NCBI GenBank assembly: GCA_041390825.1
Contig: JAWKPF010000009.1
Location: forward strand, 62,001-126,000
Source of the DNA: Thermomicrobiales bacterium
GTDB taxonomy: Bacteria; Chloroflexota; Chloroflexia; Thermomicrobiales; UBA6265
Direction: 5' to 3'
Length of the DNA stretch: 64,000 nt
Shown: piece by piece, positions 1-9,089 of the stretch
Layout: every line of letters starts with the position of its first letter
Numbering within the stretch: the stretch's first letter is position 1
Made by a program: the position numbers and the translations under genes
Notes under the pieces: generated by a model
The model's input: only the letters and a program-made list of their open reading frames with translations
Database searches by the model: none
Told to the model about the DNA's origin: nothing

Positions 1-389
1 CGGTCACGGGCGGTGACCTCGCCGAGCAGGAAGAGCGCAGACGTGCCTGGAGTCACCTTTCCCTGCACACTCTTGATGAAATTGTCATCGATGCCATAGT
101 CCTGAAAACTCGCGGTCAACGCCCCAGCCGCCGCGCCAATCGCAAGACCCAGGAACGGAATGAAGAAAAGCAATCCAAAGAGCATGCCCCAGAATGCACC
201 GCTCAGCGCTCCTGCGCTCTTTAGATGAACGAGTTGCTCTGTCTTGGGCTTCTTCTTACCGACTTCCCAGCGAACAATTGCTCCGTCCTCGATCGTGACG
301 ATTCGCTGAGCTTGCAGGCTCTTCAGAACCGCGAGCGCCCGATCCGCTCCGTCCACCGTATCGAACTTCCATGCCGTGAGCGTTGTCAT
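1..389 (-). CDS. DUF1269 family protein, C-terminus cut by window edge
   Basis: Minus-strand frame starting at the ATG at 389 and still open at base 1. The visible product begins MTTLTAWKFDTVDGADRALA. It then shows the DUF1269 layout: an alpha/beta N-terminal half, a glycine-rich hydrophobic hairpin (GALSGAFWGMLFGLLFFIP, then LAIGAAAGAL), and the start of a C-terminal domain (DNFIKSVQGKVTPGTSALFLL). An AAAAGGA sequence lies just upstream of the ATG. The family is common in Actinobacteria and Chloroflexota and has no firmly assigned function; membrane-associated stress roles are only suggested. A second family member lies at 18652-19143. Confidence 0.8.
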   Translation of the reverse strand, partial: MTTLTAWKFDTVDGADRALAVLKSLQAQRIVTIEDGAIVRWEVGKKKPKTEQLVHLKSAGALSGAFWGMLFGLLFFIPFLGLAIGAAAGALTASFQDYGIDDNFIKSVQGKVTPGTSALFLLGEVTARD

Positions 390-502
390 GTTCCTTTTCC
401 CAGTTTCGAAATTCGCATTGCGACCACATAGATCGCGCCATTTTCGTCGCTCCGCTCTGTGAGCCAATTCAGTCCTGCCGGTCGAGAGTCCTCCTTATTT
501 CA

Positions 503-1012
503 CTACTTGAGGAGCGGTTGCTCGCGCAGAAGCATCTGCGAGAGGAGCGTTGGTGTAATCCAGCAATTCGCAAGTACGTGCCCGTGCGCCTCAGCAGCAG
601 CGATGTCTAGTTCAGCAGCCCATAGGTGCTCGATGAGCAAAATGAGCGCGCGTGAATTGACCGGAATCAGGTCGGCGATCTCGAGGAGTTGCTCTTCGGT
701 AACGCTAAAGTCGGATTGCCTCTCGATCGAACTGTTTGGTTCCGGGAACGATCTCGCCTTCCAAGAACCTTGGTTTGGAAGACCAAAGAGTGCTTTGCTG
801 AGCAGACCGCTCCAGCGTGGATCGCCGCGCGGAGCATCGAGCGTATCGAGAACGATGAGCTCTCCATCTTTTCCCTTCACGGTGACCACGCTGTCGATGA
901 GTCCGATCAAACTCCTTCGACGCAGATGATCGACTTGCGCGTGCGCCAATGTTGGCAGTACTGCGCTGTCGAAGTTAATGACTACCAACTGGAGTGGTCC
1001 GACTGTGTTCAT
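503..1012 (-). CDS. Small DUF6325/DUF1269-like protein
   Basis: 169 residues from the ATG at 1012; an in-frame extension to 1153 has no family-like residues. The product starts MNTVGPLQLVVINFDSAVLP and carries a ferredoxin-like half (LIGLIDSVVTVKGKDGELIV), then an acidic helical tail (EEQLLEIADLIPVNSRALIL...WAAELDIAAAEAHG). This resembles the DUF6325 family often found beside DUF1269 and SHOCT genes. It lies between two other small minus-strand stress-type genes. No catalytic motif is visible. The family call rests on pattern recognition only. Confidence 0.6.
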   Translation of the reverse strand: MNTVGPLQLVVINFDSAVLPTLAHAQVDHLRRRSLIGLIDSVVTVKGKDGELIVLDTLDAPRGDPRWSGLLSKALFGLPNQGSWKARSFPEPNSSIERQSDFSVTEEQLLEIADLIPVNSRALILLIEHLWAAELDIAAAEAHGHVLANCWITPTLLSQMLLREQPLLK

Positions 1013-1035
1013 AAGCGACTCTCGGCAACATAAAC

Positions 1036-1608
1036 TTATGACGGCGTTCCACCATGTGACATCAGATCCAGGGCAACAACGCTTGCAATGAGTAGTGCGT
1101 CTGGCTGGCCCGGAGTAGTTTCGATTCCATATGAGTTTGTCGTCCGAAACCATTTTCGAGATATGGCTGCGACAATGCCGCTTGGTCCGACAATCGAAAA
1201 CTCGTAGGAAGCCGGGCTTCCCTTAACCTCGAGCGAGATCCCGTTCGAGAGTTCAATCGAGAAACGGTCTCGGAGTGGACTTGCGAGCGATCGGTGCACC
1301 ACTCCTGTCTCTGTTCCCGTTGCGTCGTAGATGGTGAGACGATCGGTCTTGCGCACGTGATGTGCAGGAACCCGGAAGAGCGTGCGACCAGCGAGGTCTT
1401 CGACAACGATCGTGTCTCTCTCGGCAAGTTCGATTCCGCTGATACGCAGCACATGTTCTCCATCTGCGTTGAGGATCAGGAAGTCTGTGCCGAGCGCAGC
1501 TAGATCTGACGTCATCCGATAGCGGTTCGATCGTGACCGTGTTGGGTCTTCGCCTCCAGGATCAGCGCTGTCGCTGCTTGACGACGTGATCGGCTTGTCA
1601 TCGTCCAT
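1036..1608 (-). CDS. LURP-one-related (Tubby-like fold) protein
   Basis: 190 residues from the ATG at 1608; the frame stays open to 1692, so the start is uncertain. After a polar, low-complexity N-terminus the chain follows the LURP-one-related pattern: NRYRMTSDLAALGTDFLILN, then short beta strands with D/G turns, then the conserved end VAAISRKWFRTTNSYGI and VVALDLMSHG. Proteins of this fold are related to Tubby and scramblase-like domains. Bacterial members have no defined reaction. The gene reads in the same direction as its small neighbours. Confidence 0.7.
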   Translation of the reverse strand: MDDDKPITSSSSDSADPGGEDPTRSRSNRYRMTSDLAALGTDFLILNADGEHVLRISGIELAERDTIVVEDLAGRTLFRVPAHHVRKTDRLTIYDATGTETGVVHRSLASPLRDRFSIELSNGISLEVKGSPASYEFSIVGPSGIVAAISRKWFRTTNSYGIETTPGQPDALLIASVVALDLMSHGGTPS

Positions 1609-1754
1609 TTGGTTCAACTCGCCTGTACCTCCGTCAACGCAGCGGGTTTCGCCACAACGAACGTAACAGGCGTGGTCGCACCTCACCATCACCAGAAAGC
1701 GGTAATGGTCAGGGGTACTCGTCGAGATAACGGGAAAATGGGCAGAATCGAAGG

Positions 1755-4487
1755 CTAGAGCAGACCGAGTTGCTGAGAGCGATTGATCGCTTGGGTTCGG
1801 CTGGAAACGTCCAGCTTGTCGAAGATGCGCCGGAGGTGAGTCTTGACGGTCTCTTCTGAGATAAAGAGAGCGTCGCCGACATCTCGATTCGAGAGGCCGG
1901 CGGCAACCAGGCGCATAACGTCGCGTTCGCGCGGACTCAGAACAGATTGCGCCGAATCGATTGGGGTCGTCGAGAGATAGGGTTCGCCTGCACTTGCGAA
2001 CAGTGTGACTGCCTGCGCACGATGTGGTCCCGATTCGAGGGAGACGCGTTTCAACAGTTGGACAAGAAGCGGACCTTCGTCCAGGAACGTTCGCAGGAAC
2101 CCTTCTCCGGCTCCGATCTGCAACGCATGTCCAATGGCGGAGCGAGCTGCCACATCGTTTCCGATCTGCACCTCAGCGAGAGCTCGTAGGCACTGTATCG
2201 AAATCAGGACTCGGTTCCAGCGCTGCTGGGTCGCCATTCGGCAGAGGGAATCCAGATGCGCGAGGGCTTCCTGAGCGTGTCCATCGCGGATCTGCACACG
2301 CAGCGCTGTCAGTACGATGGGCAGATCTTGGTATCGCGCTGAGTTGGTGATCTCGCTGCCGAGGTGTTGGCGCCAGCCTTGGGCGAGTGCGATTTGGTCG
2401 GTCATTAGCCACAGGCGAGACCTCATCTCTTCGAAGACCGGAACGATTCCCGAGTATCCTGCCCCTTCCGCGCCGGCTATTGCGAGCTCGATTTCATCAA
2501 AGGCCCGATCCCATTCGCCGCGCGCGGCAGCGACTCGCGAACGAAGCGCCGGAATCTGAGCCAAGTGAAATGGAGCGCCCATGCGGCGAGCCAACGCTTC
2601 GGCCAGGTCTGCATGCGTGATGACCTCGTCGAGCTGGTTCCATTCGTAGAGGATGCCGCCAAGTTTCTGATGCGCATTCTGCAAACCGAGATCGTTCCAT
2701 TCGTCACCAATGGCAATAACGCGGCGAAAGACCTCCGCCGGTTCTCGCAACTTGGCCTGCGAAAGTTGCACGAGCCCGGTTGCCGCAAGTTCGGCAACTT
2801 GGAAACCGCGGACACCGAGTCGACTATTGACGGTTCTGGCTTCGTCGAGGACGCGCTCGGCTTCTTTCAGCTTCCCGCCGGTTTCGAGAAGCATTCCCAG
2901 CATGATGAGCGTCCGCGCTCGATCGGACAGGTCTTCAGGGTTGAAATACTCGAGGGCTGCGGCGGCGGCCGCTTCTCCCTCTGATGTTGCCCAGGCGAAA
3001 AGCGACTTGAGCACCTGGAGTTGTAATGCCGCACGCGCGACGACCGGATCGCCCTCTCGGCCCTCGATCGCCTTTTCCGCTACCTCGAGCGAGTGGTGTG
3101 CCTTTCGCGGTCGTCCAGTACGCACTTGCGCCCACGCGAGCCAATAACCCAATCTCGGTTCTATCGCGAGCGGTTCGTCGGGAAGGTCCTGCAACCACGA
3201 TAAGAGAATGCCAATCCGTTCTTGATCAAAGAAGTCTTTGCAGATCTGCACCAGCAAGTGAGCTGCCAATTGCCACGACTGAGCCTGGATAGCGTGGTAT
3301 GCGGCCTCGGATGTGAATTGGTTCGTCTCGTACCACCGGGCCGCGCGGACATGCAACTCCCGAACCGCTTCTACATCGTACTCGCGTACGAGGCGCTGGC
3401 GCAGCACATCCGTAAAGAGGTGGTGAGAGTGGTACCAGTTTCCTGGTCCGTCCAAACGAGAAATGAAGATGTTGTCGCGTGACAGAATGCTGAGCAGCTC
3501 GTCTGCCGCGGGGACTCCAGCGACCTCGGTGGCGATCTCCGGGTTGGTTTCGCGCAAGATCGCAGTCTGAAGCAAGAAACTCTTTCGTTCTGGGGGCTGG
3601 TTCTCGATAACTTCATCCCAGAGATATTCGGACACGGACGGAACGTTGTCCGTAAGGGATTCGAGCAAGCTGCGAATTTCAGTGGGGGAGCGTCGCCGAA
3701 GCGCTGCAGCCAAGAGTCGAAGGGCAACGGGCCAACCCTCTGCCCATCGCTCTATTTCTTCCAGATCGGCCTCCTGAAGATCGAGGTGCTGGCGTTCGAT
3801 CAGGAACAATCTAGTTTCCTCAGTGGTGAACCTGAGATCGCCGGATCCAAGCTCGACCAGCTCCCCGCGTGCGCTCATGATTAGCGTCGGGAGACTCGGG
3901 TCGGTTCGTGACGTCAGGATGAGCGACATGTTCGCTGGCATCAGACTCAGCAACTGGGCGACAGCGTCCTGTACTTCGTCCGACTCGATGACGTGATAGT
4001 CGTCCAGAACCAGCACGAACGGGCGCGTAGACTCAGCAACTTCATTGCTCAGCAACTCTATGAGGTGGCGCGCTGGGGGTTGGGACGGATCGTTGATCAT
4101 TGCCGCCGTTCCGTGGCATAGAGAATCATCGATCGACTGGATGGCAGCTACAACATACGAAAGAAAGATCCTGAAGTCATTGTCTCCGGCATCGAGCGAA
4201 AGCCATGCGGAAGCGCGATCGGATTCCGACTGCCATTGGCTCACCAGCGTCGACTTACCATACCCCGGAGGCGTGACTACCAGTGTCAGCTTGCCCTCGA
4301 CTCCCCGATCGATCTCGCGAATCAAGCGATCGCGGATCACGCCATCGCTGGCGGCTCGGGGGGCGCGCAGCTTGGTGAGCAAGAGCCGCTCCCGCGGCTG
4401 GAGAGAGGTTCTGATCGTAGGTTGATTCGGATCCGACACGTCCCGGCTACCTCCACTGGGACTCCTAACGAGCTCGAGCGAATGCAT
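1755..4487 (-). CDS. LuxR-family ATP-dependent (MalT-like/LAL) transcriptional regulator
   Basis: 910 residues, typical for large ATP-binding LuxR regulators. A Walker A motif (PPGYGKST, residues about 73-80) and a Walker B motif (FVLVLDDYH, about 157-165) form a STAND NTPase. A long helical TPR-like sensor region spans about 380-830. The C-terminus is a LuxR helix-turn-helix (LSPRERDVMRLVAAGLSNRD ... ETVKTHLRRIFDKL, about 848-905). Such proteins bind an inducer and activate nearby promoters. The neighbours are small stress proteins and, divergently, a SHOCT protein and the ADI operon, so it could control them; that is inference. The frame is intact. Confidence 0.93.
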   Translation of the reverse strand: MHSLELVRSPSGGSRDVSDPNQPTIRTSLQPRERLLLTKLRAPRAASDGVIRDRLIREIDRGVEGKLTLVVTPPGYGKSTLVSQWQSESDRASAWLSLDAGDNDFRIFLSYVVAAIQSIDDSLCHGTAAMINDPSQPPARHLIELLSNEVAESTRPFVLVLDDYHVIESDEVQDAVAQLLSLMPANMSLILTSRTDPSLPTLIMSARGELVELGSGDLRFTTEETRLFLIERQHLDLQEADLEEIERWAEGWPVALRLLAAALRRRSPTEIRSLLESLTDNVPSVSEYLWDEVIENQPPERKSFLLQTAILRETNPEIATEVAGVPAADELLSILSRDNIFISRLDGPGNWYHSHHLFTDVLRQRLVREYDVEAVRELHVRAARWYETNQFTSEAAYHAIQAQSWQLAAHLLVQICKDFFDQERIGILLSWLQDLPDEPLAIEPRLGYWLAWAQVRTGRPRKAHHSLEVAEKAIEGREGDPVVARAALQLQVLKSLFAWATSEGEAAAAAALEYFNPEDLSDRARTLIMLGMLLETGGKLKEAERVLDEARTVNSRLGVRGFQVAELAATGLVQLSQAKLREPAEVFRRVIAIGDEWNDLGLQNAHQKLGGILYEWNQLDEVITHADLAEALARRMGAPFHLAQIPALRSRVAAARGEWDRAFDEIELAIAGAEGAGYSGIVPVFEEMRSRLWLMTDQIALAQGWRQHLGSEITNSARYQDLPIVLTALRVQIRDGHAQEALAHLDSLCRMATQQRWNRVLISIQCLRALAEVQIGNDVAARSAIGHALQIGAGEGFLRTFLDEGPLLVQLLKRVSLESGPHRAQAVTLFASAGEPYLSTTPIDSAQSVLSPRERDVMRLVAAGLSNRDVGDALFISEETVKTHLRRIFDKLDVSSRTQAINRSQQLGLL

Positions 4488-5138
4488 GAGGCGTCACGTA
4501 TGAGGTCTCAGATCTTATCCAATTCAGAACGACTGACTGAGTCTGGCTCGACGGTCGTCACTCGCTACGTTCTCCTCGGGACATCGGCTCGTACTGGTAT
4601 CGTGTCGCTCCCGGCCTGGGTGGGAACGCCCAGATCCAGGCTGATTGCCACTGTTCACATGGTATGCCAGTACGGCGTCGATTGCTCGCGGCTTGAGGAT
4701 GACTCGAATTGACACCCTTCAGCAATTTACCTGGCGAAACCCGGTCGGGCAAACAGCTACCGCTGCAATTACTTCTTTGCAGGGATACTTGTCCGTTTCC
4801 GAATCTAGTAGCGTGCTTTCATACTCGTCCGCTGCCGATCCGTTCCCATAGATCCATGAGAGGAAGTTACCTGTAGCTTGGCTCGACCTGCGTTGGATAC
4901 GGGCGCTGATCGCGTGTTGGGCTCTACCGGTGTCGGATCCGGGACCATGGTGGTGCTCGAATCGCTGATCGCACATGCGTTTTCGGAACACAGGTGACGA
5001 GAGTTCGAAGTTCAGGGAATCGGAAACGAAATCGGCAGGATTGCTTCTGCGCGAGTCCAAAAAGGAAGTCGCGTTGGGATCGTTGCCACTTGCGAATACG
5101 AAGAAGGCTTTGAGCTGAGGAAGCGGAGAATCAGTGCC
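4488..5138. other. Intergenic region with no recognised gene
   Basis: About 650 bp between the divergent LuxR regulator and the SHOCT protein. Frames here are short, overlap on both strands and show no family-like sequence. It probably holds the two divergent promoters, but no confident -35/-10 pair or operator was seen. Confidence 0.5.
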
Positions 5139-5492
5139 ATGTTGAGACGACGAGGCGGACCAGGAATCATCGGCACAATGGCCACGACGGCGGTCGTGGC
5201 TGGCACTGCCGGAGCTGTGCATCATCGCCAGGATCAGCGATATCAGAACAAGGCGATGCAACAACAGCAAGACTACCAGGTGCAGCAGGCTGCATACGAT
5301 AGCCAGGCGCAAATCGCAGACCTGCAAGCACAGGTGAATGCGATGCAGAACCAGCAAGCCGGCGGCGCTCAATCGGCCACTGGAGGATCCGACATCATGG
5401 CTCAGCTTCAGCAGCTATCGACCATGCAAGCGGCAGGGCTTCTGACACCAGAACAATTCGAAGCCGCAAAGAACAAGCTATTGGGTTCATGA
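5139..5492 (+). CDS. SHOCT-domain small protein
   Basis: 117 residues. A short N-terminal hydrophobic stretch (IGTMATTAVVAGTAGAV) leads into a Gln-rich, likely coiled-coil segment (QQQQDYQVQQAAYDSQAQ). The chain ends in a SHOCT motif (IMAQLQQLSTMQAAGLLTPE then EFEAAKNKLL-like). SHOCT domains are short C-terminal oligomerisation helices of unknown role. A GAGGAAGCGGAG stretch upstream of the ATG provides ribosome binding. The gene is monocistronic and divergent from the LuxR regulator. Membrane association is inferred from the N-terminus. Confidence 0.8.
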   Translation: MLRRRGGPGIIGTMATTAVVAGTAGAVHHRQDQRYQNKAMQQQQDYQVQQAAYDSQAQIADLQAQVNAMQNQQAGGAQSATGGSDIMAQLQQLSTMQAAGLLTPEQFEAAKNKLLGS

Positions 5493-5708
5493 CGTTTTCG
5501 GTCGTGTGTCGCCCTGGGTCTTACTTCCGGTCGAGCGAACTCCTTCTCGTGTTGTGACTTTGCAATCATGCTGACGTTCGGCAAGCGGTCATGGCGGCGA
5601 GGGGCGCATTGAGCCGCTACTCGACATTCGAGTACGACGGTCTGCCCAACCGCACTCGAAAGGCAACGGGGCCAGCGGGTTCACCAGCAGAGCAGGAGAC
5701 GGGACCGT

Positions 5709-7040
5709 ATGGAGTCGGCGACGAGTCCGCGCAAGATCAGCACATTCAGCGCGGCGTTCATGGGCATCGGTGCCATGGTCGGGGCAGGTATCTTCGCATT
5801 GCTTGGCGAGGCGGGAGCAATCGCTGGGACTGCTGTGTGGCTCTCATTCCTGATTGCCGGTGGTATCTCCCTCCTCCAGGGTTATTCGTTTGCCAAATTG
5901 GGGCGCGTCTACCCTTCACGCGGCGGGATGCTCGAATTCTTTGTGAAAGGATTTGGCAACGGCCACATGACCGGGGCAACGTCATGGCTCTTCTACCTGG
6001 TGGGTCAGCTCATCACTGTGATGGTGGCGTTGTCATTCGGTAGCTACGCCGGAGCGCTTTTCTTCGGGGATGACGTGACGGTCCAGGCGGAGAAACTGCT
6101 TGCGATTGGCATCATCATCGTGATGGCGCTGCTTAACATGGAACTTGCTCGCGGAGCCGTCGCCCGCGTACAAACCGGCATCGTCTGGGCAGTTGTAGCG
6201 ATCCTGGGCGGATTCGCGTTTATCACGCTTCGCAATGCAGACTATTCTCTCCTATCACCAGATGGGTATCCGGGCGTCTCGTCGATCATTTCGAGCGTGG
6301 CCATCACGTTTTTCGCGTTTCTCGGATTCTCTGTGGTTGCGTTCATTGGACCCGATATGGACGACCCCGACAAGAACCTGCCGCGTGCAATGTACTTATC
6401 ACTCATCCTGACCACTGCGCTCTACGTTGCAATTGCGATCGGCGTGTTCGGGATGTTGACGCTCGATGAGGTGATTGCCGCCGGAAACACGGCAATTGCA
6501 GCGGCTGCTGAACCGGTGCTCGGCGCGGCAGGCTTCACCATCATGACCATTGCTGCAGTGTTTTCCACGTCATCGGCTGTGAACTCGCAGTTCTTCGCGA
6601 CGACCGGTGTCACCGCCTACCTTGCCGAGATCGGCCAGTTCCCACCGGTTCTCGGGCAGAAGACGGGGAACTACGGCAACCTGGGCACTGTCATTTCGAC
6701 GGTCGTTGTCATCGCGCTGACGCTGATGTTCGATTTGTCAGCCATCGCTTCCATTGGAAGCGCGGTGGCGTTGCTCATTTTCATGCTGGTCGGAATCGCT
6801 CACTTGCGGCTGATCGATGAAACCGGCGCTCGCCGCTGGATCATCTATCTCTCGATCATCACAGTCGTGATCACACTGCTGGTTTTCACGTTTGTGACCT
6901 TAGTCGACGAGCCGGCAACGGCCATCGCCATGGTGATCTTTCTCGTATTGGCAGTGATCATCGATCGAATTTGGCGCGGTATCAGCTGGCTCAACCAACC
7001 ACTGCCCACACAGGAAGCGTCGGACACGTCTACGGTCTGA
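5709..7040 (+). CDS. APC-superfamily amino acid permease
   Basis: 443 residues with about 12 hydrophobic segments. The first helix carries the APC signature (GIGAMVGAGIFALLGEAGAI, about 21-40), the unwound substrate-binding TM1. TM6 is seen as SSVAITFFAFLGFSVVAFIG. An AGGAGAC ribosome site precedes the ATG. Its position directly upstream of arcA suggests uptake of arginine or exchange with ornithine, but the substrate cannot be read from the sequence. The 264 bp before arcA contain a perfect inverted repeat, so arcA may have its own control. Confidence 0.88.
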   Translation: MESATSPRKISTFSAAFMGIGAMVGAGIFALLGEAGAIAGTAVWLSFLIAGGISLLQGYSFAKLGRVYPSRGGMLEFFVKGFGNGHMTGATSWLFYLVGQLITVMVALSFGSYAGALFFGDDVTVQAEKLLAIGIIIVMALLNMELARGAVARVQTGIVWAVVAILGGFAFITLRNADYSLLSPDGYPGVSSIISSVAITFFAFLGFSVVAFIGPDMDDPDKNLPRAMYLSLILTTALYVAIAIGVFGMLTLDEVIAAGNTAIAAAAEPVLGAAGFTIMTIAAVFSTSSAVNSQFFATTGVTAYLAEIGQFPPVLGQKTGNYGNLGTVISTVVVIALTLMFDLSAIASIGSAVALLIFMLVGIAHLRLIDETGARRWIIYLSIITVVITLLVFTFVTLVDEPATAIAMVIFLVLAVIIDRIWRGISWLNQPLPTQEASDTSTV

Positions 7041-7245
7041 GCAGTCTGAAACTAGAACCGCGCGGTTGAGTGATGCATCGGTACCTCAAGAAGACGCTGG
7101 GCGTCGGCTCACTCCAGCCCGATCGACAGCGCCAAGCAGTGCCATGAGGGTCGTCATTTGCCCAGGTTTGAGCTAGTTCGGCTCACTCCTCGAATGCATT
7201 CGATTACCACTTTCCAGCGATTACGGCGTCCTGCACCGGCGAATA

Positions 7246-7272
7246 GGATCGAACTCGTCAGGAGTTCGATCC
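7246..7272. promoter_or_regulatory. Perfect 11-bp inverted repeat in the arcA leader
   Basis: GGATCGAACTC at 7246-7256 and its exact reverse complement at 7262-7272 are separated by GTCAG. The repeat sits 32 bp upstream of the arcA ATG and just ahead of the GGAGGTGGA ribosome site. It could be a repressor/activator operator or an RNA hairpin acting as attenuator. No T-tract follows, so a simple terminator is less likely. Confidence 0.6.
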
Positions 7273-7304
7273 CGTCTCTCCGCGGGCGATTGGAGGTGGA
7301 AACA

Positions 7305-8567
7305 ATGAGCGGCTATGGAGTTCATTCCGAAGTCGGGACGTTGCGGAAGGTCATCGTCCATCGCCCGGAGTTGAGCCTGAAACGGCTAACACCGGGGAAT
7401 CACGACGAACTGCTCTTCGACGATGTGCTTTGGGTCGAGCAGGCGCAACGCGAGCATGATGCATTCGTCGAGGTGCTCCGCAGCCGTGGCGCCGAGGTGT
7501 TCTACGTCCAGGATCTTCTTGCGGAAGCGTTGGCGGCCAGCGACGTGGCGCGCGATCGAATCATCGAGCATGTCGCCGGCGCCTATACGGTTGGGTGGTC
7601 AGCATCCGACGAAGTTCAGTCGCTCCTCCAGGGGTTCAAGCCAGATGTGCTGGCAAAACATCTGCTCGGTGGCCTCACGATCGGCGAGTCCGGGCTCGAC
7701 ATGAAGCGACTTGGCTCGGTCTCCCTGCTTGCGGCTGCAAGCGACGATCCAGATGCGTTCCTCCTTCCGCCGCTCCCCAATTCCCTCTTCACCCGTGACT
7801 CTTCATGTTGGATCTACGGCGGCGTTTCGGTAAACCCGATGTACTGGCCGGCGCGCCGCCGCGAGGCCTTCAACATGATGATCATCTATCGCTATCACCC
7901 GATGTTCGATGGTGCCGACTTCGACTGGTGGTACCCCCACCGAGGATCGGACGGGCAGGCCATCCTGACCGATTTCGGCCAGGCTGCGCTCGAGGGTGGT
8001 GACGTGCAACCCATCGGCAACGGAACCGTGCTGATCGGCATGAGCGAGCGCACGACAGGCCGCATGATCGAACAGATCGCGCATGGGTTGTTCAAGGCCG
8101 GGCAAGCGGAGCGCGTGATCGCCGCAGTGATGGGCAAAGACCGAGCCCACATGCATCTCGACACCGTATTTACCATGCTCGATCGCGACGTCGTCACTGC
8201 GTACACCGAGGTTGTCGACAAGATCCGAGCCATCAGCCTGCGTCCCGGGAAGAAAGAGGGCGACTTTCACGTTACCGAGGAGGGGAGCTTCCTGGGGGCT
8301 GTCCAGGATGCGCTTGGGGTATCCAGGCTTCACGTGGTTGGAACCGGTGGCGATACGTATCAACAGGCCCGCGAGCAATGGGACGATGCCAACAACACGG
8401 TTGCATTGGCACCAGGGGTCGTCATCGCATACGAGCGAAACACCTTCACGATCTCCAAGATGCGCGAAGCCGGAATCGAGGTTATTCCGATCCAGGGATT
8501 TGAGCTTGGCAAGGGACGTGGCGGCGGCCACTGCATGACCTGCCCGATCCTTCGCGACCCGATCTAG
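7305..8567 (+). CDS. arcA: Arginine deiminase
   Basis: 420 residues from the ATG at 7305, which has a strong GGAGGTGGA site 4 bp upstream; the longer frame from 7158 has no matching N-terminus. The enzyme hydrolyses L-arginine to citrulline and ammonia, the first ADI step. Family motifs are in order: VGTLRKVIVHRPE at the N-terminus, LFTRDSSCWIYGGV, the catalytic-site stretch AHMHLDTVFTMLD, and the C-terminal GGGHCMTCPILRDPI with the nucleophilic cysteine. It heads a run that includes the carrier, ornithine carbamoyltransferase and carbamate kinase. Cytosolic. Confidence 0.97.
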   Translation: MSGYGVHSEVGTLRKVIVHRPELSLKRLTPGNHDELLFDDVLWVEQAQREHDAFVEVLRSRGAEVFYVQDLLAEALAASDVARDRIIEHVAGAYTVGWSASDEVQSLLQGFKPDVLAKHLLGGLTIGESGLDMKRLGSVSLLAAASDDPDAFLLPPLPNSLFTRDSSCWIYGGVSVNPMYWPARRREAFNMMIIYRYHPMFDGADFDWWYPHRGSDGQAILTDFGQAALEGGDVQPIGNGTVLIGMSERTTGRMIEQIAHGLFKAGQAERVIAAVMGKDRAHMHLDTVFTMLDRDVVTAYTEVVDKIRAISLRPGKKEGDFHVTEEGSFLGAVQDALGVSRLHVVGTGGDTYQQAREQWDDANNTVALAPGVVIAYERNTFTISKMREAGIEVIPIQGFELGKGRGGGHCMTCPILRDPI

Positions 8568-8585
8568 GTCAGGATAGGAGAACCC

Positions 8586-9089
8586 ATGCGCATCTGGGCG
8601 TATCTCTTTGGAGTCATCGCAGCGGTGGGAATCGTCGCGCTTATTGTCACGGACAACCGTGCGGATGGCGAGACGGTCGCCCCCCAGGCGGCCAACACCA
8701 CGGCGGACTTGGAAGCCGGCGCTTTCGAGGCATCCATTGGGCTCCTGTCACCCGCGACATCGATCCAACTCTTGATAGATGGGGGGACGTTGCCCGAGTC
8801 GGCAATCGCGCCGCTCGAGGAAGCGTCGGGGCAATATCAGCAAGCGCTATCAGTACCGCCTGCAGAGGCCGCCGAACTCCTCGAACAATCCCTGGCGAAC
8901 CTGAACGAGGCTGAGGCGATCGTTGAGGAAGCTGCGATCGATGCGTCGAACCAGGTAAGCAAGGACGCGCTCAAGCGGAGTGCGTCCGCGATCGATGCCA
9001 TCGCTGCACGCGTCGAATCGGATCTCGGGCTGGTGCAACAAACGGGGAGCCCGGTCCCATCCGTGGTCGCCGAGGGAGAAGAGAAATGA
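8586..9089 (+). CDS. Small membrane-anchored/secreted protein inside the ADI operon
   Basis: 167 residues, function not recognised. One N-terminal hydrophobic helix (IWAYLFGVIAAVGIVALIV) is followed by an Ala/Glu-rich helical domain (EEASGQYQQALSVPPAEAAE; LEQSLANLNEAEAIVEEAA). A TAGGAGAACCC site precedes the ATG. The stop overlaps the next start (ATGA at 9086-9089), so it is translationally coupled to the carrier. It may be an anchored accessory subunit of the carrier or a periplasm-facing helical bundle; both are guesses. Confidence 0.75.
   Translation: MRIWAYLFGVIAAVGIVALIVTDNRADGETVAPQAANTTADLEAGAFEASIGLLSPATSIQLLIDGGTLPESAIAPLEEASGQYQQALSVPPAEAAELLEQSLANLNEAEAIVEEAAIDASNQVSKDALKRSASAIDAIAARVESDLGLVQQTGSPVPSVVAEGEEK

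Noticed and set aside
503..1153. Longer start at 1153 for the DUF6325-like gene
   Set aside because: The 47 extra residues are Cys/Arg-rich, lack family character and overlap the LURP-one gene; the ATG at 1012 begins a family-like sequence.
4236..4712. Plus-strand frame antisense to the start of the LuxR regulator
   Set aside because: It overlaps the Walker A coding region on the other strand and shows no family features.
7803..8531. Minus-strand frame opposite arcA
   Set aside because: Arginine deiminase motifs are continuous on the plus strand; the opposite frame has no domain-like sequence.
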